A stretch of 8,862 nt of DNA from positions 1 to 8,862 of the forward strand of contig CABUKY010000074.1 of the NCBI GenBank assembly GCA_902492185.1, given 5' to 3'. The position numbers and the translations under genes were made by a program. A model generated the notes under the pieces. The model worked only from the letters and a program-made list of their open reading frames with translations. It made no database searches and had not been told where the DNA came from. Position 1 is the first letter of the stretch; each line of letters starts with the position of its first letter. Positions 5,802 to 8,862 of this stretch are shown one piece after another. This stretch comes from an uncultured Collinsella sp. Lineage in GTDB: Bacteria; Actinomycetota; Coriobacteriia; Coriobacteriales; Coriobacteriaceae.

Positions 5802-5822
5802 GTTCTATGTTGTTCTATCTAT
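5802..5822. promoter_or_regulatory. Candidate operator 2 for the GntR regulator
   Basis: The second copy of the motif at 5740-5760, shifted by 62 bp. The tandem 10-mers TTGTTCTATG and TTGTTCTATC run from 5800 to 5819. It lies upstream of the -35 box and 5 nt beyond the gntR stop codon. With copy 1 it could support looping or cooperative repression; the two are nearly six helical turns apart. Confidence 0.5.
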
Positions 5823-5827
5823 GGACG

Positions 5828-6583
5828 TTAGATGTCGAAGACGTAGCGCGAGCCCACGATCTTTTGGCGTCCGAGCAGCAAGGGTCGCTCGTCCTCATCG
5901 GTAAAGTACGCCTCCATATAAAAGAGCGGCTCGCCGACCGGCACCTCCAACAGCGGGGCCGCCTGAGCATCGGCAAGCGCAATCTCCACGGTGCAAGGGT
6001 CGGACTTGAGCGGTGCGCGGCCCGAATGCTCGGCAACGAGCGCAAAGATCGAGTTATCGGTGAGGTCCTTATCGGCAAGTGTCTGCAGATAGGGATGGTC
6101 AGCCAGCACAAAGGCGTTGTTCTCGAGCATGACGGGGATGCCGTCGGCCGTGCGCACGCGCTCGACCACGATAAGCTCGCAGCCGGGCTCTACGCCAAAG
6201 AACGCCGCGTCCTCGCGCGTCGCCGCAACCACCGTGCGCGATACCAAGCGCGCACCCGGCACCATGTCGTTGGCAGCGCAACCCTCGGTAAAGCTCTGAA
6301 CGTCGCCCTTCTGGACAATCTTGCGCTTGAGCTTGGGTGCACACACAAACGTGCCTCTCCCCTGCTGGCGGTTGAGGTAGCCCGCGCGCGACAGCTCCTC
6401 GATGGCACGGCGCACGGTGACGCGACCCACGCCGTAGGACTTCGCGAGCTCCATCTCGGAAGGAATGCGCGAGCCGGCTGCGTACACGCCGCGCGCGATC
6501 TCGCCCTTTAGGTCGTCCATAACCTGCTGATACAGTGGCACGGCGGACACGTCAGTGCGGTCGGTTTTATCGTCGAATGCCAT
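5828..6583 (-). CDS. GntR family transcriptional regulator, HutC type with UTRA domain
   Basis: A 251-residue DNA-binding regulator. The N-terminal winged helix (about 15-82) carries PLYQQVMDDLKGEIARGVY, the PSEMELAKSYGVGRVTVRRA recognition region (41-60) and the wing LNRQQGRGTFV (70-80), all standard for GntR proteins. The rest (about 95-250) is a UTRA effector domain, with ERVRTADGIPVMLEN and a beta-rich end (FYMEAYFTDEDERPLLLGRQ). UTRA domains usually bind sugar phosphates or small metabolites. The obvious target is the SIS gene that follows 144 bp downstream on the same strand, so its ligand is probably that enzyme's substrate or product; this is inference. ATG 6583 starts 2 nt after the recQ stop. 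Its ribosome site GGAG lies inside the end of recQ, so translation is probably coupled to recQ. Confidence 0.9.
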   Translation of the reverse strand: MAFDDKTDRTDVSAVPLYQQVMDDLKGEIARGVYAAGSRIPSEMELAKSYGVGRVTVRRAIEELSRAGYLNRQQGRGTFVCAPKLKRKIVQKGDVQSFTEGCAANDMVPGARLVSRTVVAATREDAAFFGVEPGCELIVVERVRTADGIPVMLENNAFVLADHPYLQTLADKDLTDNSIFALVAEHSGRAPLKSDPCTVEIALADAQAAPLLEVPVGEPLFYMEAYFTDEDERPLLLGRQKIVGSRYVFDI

Positions 6584-6585
6584 CG

Positions 6586-8565
6586 TTATGCTCCATTCCG
6601 TGCATGCTCGGACTCAAACTCTTCAATCGCCGCCATAAACTGCTCGCCAAAGGCGTCGGCCTTTTTCTCGCCGATGCCGTTGACCTGGATAAGCTCGTCG
6701 CGCGTCTGTGGGCGTAGGCGGCACAGGCCGCGCAGGGCCTTGTCGGAAAAGACCATGTACGGCGCCATCTCCAGCTCCGTCGAGATCTCCTTGCGGAGGG
6801 CACGCAGGCGCTCGAACAGCTCGGCATCGTCACCCACGCGCGGGCGCTGATCCAGCTCGGCCTCCTCGCGCAGCAGATCCACCGCACGGCGGGCGCGGGC
6901 CGAGGCCTTGCGCTTGGACGCACGACGCTTAACGGTAAAGGCGAACGCCTCATCCTCGACCTCGACGGCACGCGGACCCAGCCCCACGACCGGGTACTGC
7001 CCCTGCGAGGTGGCCAGATAACCGCGGCCGCACAGCTGGCCGATGATGTCCTTGATGCGCCCGACCGATTCGCTCGACAGCTCACCGTAGCCGCGGTCCT
7101 CGTCCAGATGCATCTGGCGAATGCGCTCGGTGTTGCCGCCGTGGAGCACATCGGCGATGAGCGACTTGCCAAAGCGCATGGGACGCGTGGCCACATAGCG
7201 CACGGCAGCGCGGGCCATATCGGTGACGTCCTCGACCTCGAACTGCGTGAGGCAGTTGCTGCAGTTGCCGCAGCTCTCGACGTCGTCCGTGGCGGTGCCG
7301 CCCGTACTGGCCGCGGCATGCTCGGCCGCGGCCTCGTCGCCAAAGTAGCGCAGCATGTATTCGCGCAGGCAGCCGGTGGTATCGCAGTAGCCCTCCATCT
7401 GGCTGAGCAGACGATATCGATTCTGGAGCGCCCACGCGCGCTGCTCGTCGTCGAGCGCCTCATCGGCAGCATCGCCGCGGTCGATCAGAAAGCGGCGCAT
7501 GCGAAAATCGTTGCCGTTCCACAGCAAGTAGCAGCTGGCCGGGTCGCCATCGCGGCCGGCGCGGCCCGCCTCCTGGTAGTAGGCCTCGATGCTCTCGGGC
7601 ACGTTGTTGTGGATCACATAGCGCACGTTAGGCTTGTCGATACCCATACCAAAGGCGTTGGTGGCAACCATCACCTGGATATCGTCATCGATAAAGGCAC
7701 GCTGACTCTGGCGGCGGGCGTCGTTGCCCATGCCGGCGTGATAACGGCCCACGCGAATGCCGCTGGGGCCCAGCGCCTCGGCAAGCTCCGCGGCCAGTGC
7801 GTCGACCGTCTTGCGGGTCGAGCAATACACGATGCCGCTCTCGCTCGAATGCGCGATCACGTAGTCGCGCACCCACGCGGTCTTGGCCTTGTCGCCCATC
7901 TCCTCGCAACCAAAGTAGAGGTTCTTGCGATCAAAACCCGTCACCACGGTCGCCGGGTTCTGCAGGCCGAGCATCTGCTGAATGTCCGCGCGCACACGCT
8001 CGGTCGCCGTAGCGGTAAAGGCCGCCACGATGGGGCGCTGCGGCAGGGAATCGATGAACTCATGAATCTGCAGGTAAGCGGGGCGAAAATCCTGGCCCCA
8101 TTGGCTCACGCAGTGAGCCTCGTCAATGGCCACGAGCGGTACGCCGATGCCGCCGTCCGCCGCGGCCTCCTGCGCAAAGGCTAAAAAGCGCGGCTCGAGT
8201 AGGCGCTCGGGCGCCACGTACATAAGCTGGTAGCGGCCCTCGCGCGCCCGCTTGAGCACAGTGTTTTGCTGGGCCGGCGTAAGGCTGGAGTTGAGATAGC
8301 TGGGTCGCGCACCCGCCGCGAGCAACGCACGGGTCTGGTCCTCCATAAGCGACAGCAGCGGACTCACCACAAAGGTGATGCCGGGCAGCATGAGCGCGGG
8401 CACCTGGTAGCAAATGGACTTGCCAGCGCCCGTGGGCATAACGCCCAACGCATCGCGACCGGCAAGGATCGCATCGACCATGCGGTTCTGTCCCGGGCGA
8501 AACGAGGTGTAGCCAAAATAGGCGCCGAGCGTGTCGAGCGCCATCTGCTGCATGCTATCGGTCAT
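6586..8565 (-). CDS. recQ: ATP-dependent DNA helicase RecQ
   Basis: A 659-residue 3'-5' helicase of recombination and replication-fork repair. Domain order is complete. The first RecA-like lobe has Walker A MPTGAGKS (43-50, K49), DEAH (148-151), the aromatic-rich loop SQWGQDFRPAY (154-164) that couples DNA binding to ATP hydrolysis, and FTATAT (183-188). The second lobe ends in motif VI QEAGRAGRDG (331-340). The zinc site is C399, C432, C435 and C438, followed by the RQC winged helix (about 440-545) and a C-terminal HRDC domain (about 582-655). Between C399 and C432 there is an Ala-rich insert that makes the zinc loop about twice the usual length. The protein is about 50 residues longer than E. 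coli RecQ. AGGAA precedes ATG 8565. It is the first gene of a leftward set, ending 2 nt before the GntR regulator. Confidence 0.97.
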   Translation of the reverse strand: MTDSMQQMALDTLGAYFGYTSFRPGQNRMVDAILAGRDALGVMPTGAGKSICYQVPALMLPGITFVVSPLLSLMEDQTRALLAAGARPSYLNSSLTPAQQNTVLKRAREGRYQLMYVAPERLLEPRFLAFAQEAAADGGIGVPLVAIDEAHCVSQWGQDFRPAYLQIHEFIDSLPQRPIVAAFTATATERVRADIQQMLGLQNPATVVTGFDRKNLYFGCEEMGDKAKTAWVRDYVIAHSSESGIVYCSTRKTVDALAAELAEALGPSGIRVGRYHAGMGNDARRQSQRAFIDDDIQVMVATNAFGMGIDKPNVRYVIHNNVPESIEAYYQEAGRAGRDGDPASCYLLWNGNDFRMRRFLIDRGDAADEALDDEQRAWALQNRYRLLSQMEGYCDTTGCLREYMLRYFGDEAAAEHAAASTGGTATDDVESCGNCSNCLTQFEVEDVTDMARAAVRYVATRPMRFGKSLIADVLHGGNTERIRQMHLDEDRGYGELSSESVGRIKDIIGQLCGRGYLATSQGQYPVVGLGPRAVEVEDEAFAFTVKRRASKRKASARARRAVDLLREEAELDQRPRVGDDAELFERLRALRKEISTELEMAPYMVFSDKALRGLCRLRPQTRDELIQVNGIGEKKADAFGEQFMAAIEEFESEHARNGA

Positions 8566-8596
8566 GGTTTCCTAACGTCCAAGTCATCTGCCGCCG

Positions 8597-8602
8597 ATTA
8601 TA
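8597..8602 (-). promoter_or_regulatory. Candidate -10 box of recQ
   Basis: A perfect TATAAT on the minus strand (8602-8597), 31 nt upstream of the recQ ATG, in otherwise GC-rich DNA. No good -35 hexamer is found 16-18 nt upstream, so either the promoter is weak or an activator helps it. Confidence 0.5.
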
Positions 8603-8651
8603 CGCCGCCACGCGGACAGCAGCACACGGCCGCCGCCCAGACTAGTCGTTT

Positions 8652-8720
8652 AAGAACGCCCCCAACGGCTAAGGAGTGTCCCCAGGTGCCGGCAGAAAAG
8701 GAACGTCCCCAAGTGCCGGC
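8652..8720. repeat. Degenerate tandem repeat, about 27-bp period
   Basis: AAGGAGTGTCCCC-AGGTGCCGGC (8671-8693) and AAGGAACGTCCCC-AAGTGCCGGC (8698-8720) agree at 20 of 23 positions. A shorter third unit, AAGAACGCCCCCAACGGC, runs 8652-8669. They lie upstream of recQ, outside any credible gene. The element looks like a dispersed intergenic family rather than an operator, but no genome comparison could be done. Confidence 0.65.
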
Positions 8721-8753
8721 CCGGCAACGCCGATGTTTTGGCGCGGACAGCGA

Positions 8754-8852
8754 AAGCCCGCCAGAGCGAGCAAGGTGCCTTGAAACGAGGTGGCATTGAC
8801 CTTCTGGTCATGCCGCCGAAGTTGAAAGGCAGATTGCCGCTCTGGCGGGCTT
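8754..8852. ncRNA. Cloverleaf-like 99-bp element, possible structured RNA
   Basis: AAGCCCGCCAGAGCG (8754-8768) is the exact reverse complement of CGCTCTGGCGGGCTT (8838-8852). The 69 nt enclosed fold further. A 12-bp stem with one bulged T has arms 8789-8801 and 8806-8817 and a TTCT loop. CAAG-GTGC-CTTG (8771-8782) and GGCA-GAT-TGCC (8828-8838) give two small side hairpins; the second competes with P1 for one base. This makes a four-way junction. It is not a tRNA: the T-arm GGTTCGA motif and a usable anticodon arm are missing. It could instead be a DNA cruciform or a miniature mobile element. The strand is undetermined because the stems are symmetric. Confidence 0.45.
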
Positions 8853-8862
8853 GCAGCGTCGA

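Noticed and set aside
4682..6511. A 609-codon open frame on the plus strand, antisense to the SIS and GntR genes.
   Set aside because: Its protein is low-complexity (rich in H, R, A, L), matches no family, and runs opposite two clear genes; it is a product of GC-rich codon bias.
7108..8184. A 358-codon plus-strand frame inside recQ.
   Set aside because: It is fully antisense to RecQ helicase motifs and has the same antisense composition bias.
8754..8852. tRNA gene, because the fold is cloverleaf-like.
   Set aside because: The closing stem is 15 bp rather than 7, the T-loop consensus is absent and the longest arm has a 4-nt loop.

Overview
The window looks like chromosomal DNA from a high-GC anaerobic Actinomycetota gut bacterium of the class Coriobacteriia, most probably Collinsella. 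This placement is an inference from the GC-rich coding style, the set of protein families and the kinds of intergenic repeats; no 16S rRNA or database search supports it. Seven protein genes are supported: 5-formyltetrahydrofolate cyclo-ligase (+), an AbiEi-like/nuclease-fold protein (-), homoserine O-acyltransferase MetA (-), an L-lactate/L-2-hydroxyacid dehydrogenase (+), a SIS-domain FrlB-like sugar-phosphate deglycase or isomerase (-), a GntR/HutC-type regulator with a UTRA domain (-) and RecQ helicase (-). No tRNA, rRNA, CRISPR array, transposase or phage gene was seen.

Layout. Positions 1-282 hold two palindromic repeat units, a terminator-like hairpin and a 13-bp perfect hairpin just before the ribosome binding site of the folate gene (283-879). 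Positions 880-1077 are filled by a long imperfect palindrome followed by tandem ATCCACGCTC units. The AbiEi-like gene (1078-2040) follows, then about 450 bp without a gene, which includes a second copy of the same palindrome. metA (2494-3420) and the dehydrogenase (3631-4608) diverge from a shared 210-bp region. The dehydrogenase meets the SIS gene (4715-5683) tail to tail across a short terminator region. The SIS gene, its likely regulator (5828-6583) and recQ (6586-8565) all read leftward. The regulator starts 2 nt after the recQ stop codon. The last 297 bp hold the recQ promoter, degenerate tandem repeats and a 99-bp element that can fold into a four-way, cloverleaf-like structure.

How the genes relate. 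Most are unrelated metabolic housekeeping genes: one-carbon folate repair, the first committed step of methionine synthesis, and fermentative NADH recycling. The clearest functional unit is gntR plus the SIS gene. The 144-bp gap between them carries a good sigma-70-type promoter bracketed by two copies of a 21-bp motif, each made of two 10-bp tandem half-sites, which is a plausible operator pair for the GntR protein. The most unusual content is the non-coding repeats: a covarying palindrome present twice, 1430 bp apart, on either side of the AbiEi-like gene, and the cloverleaf-like element at the right end.
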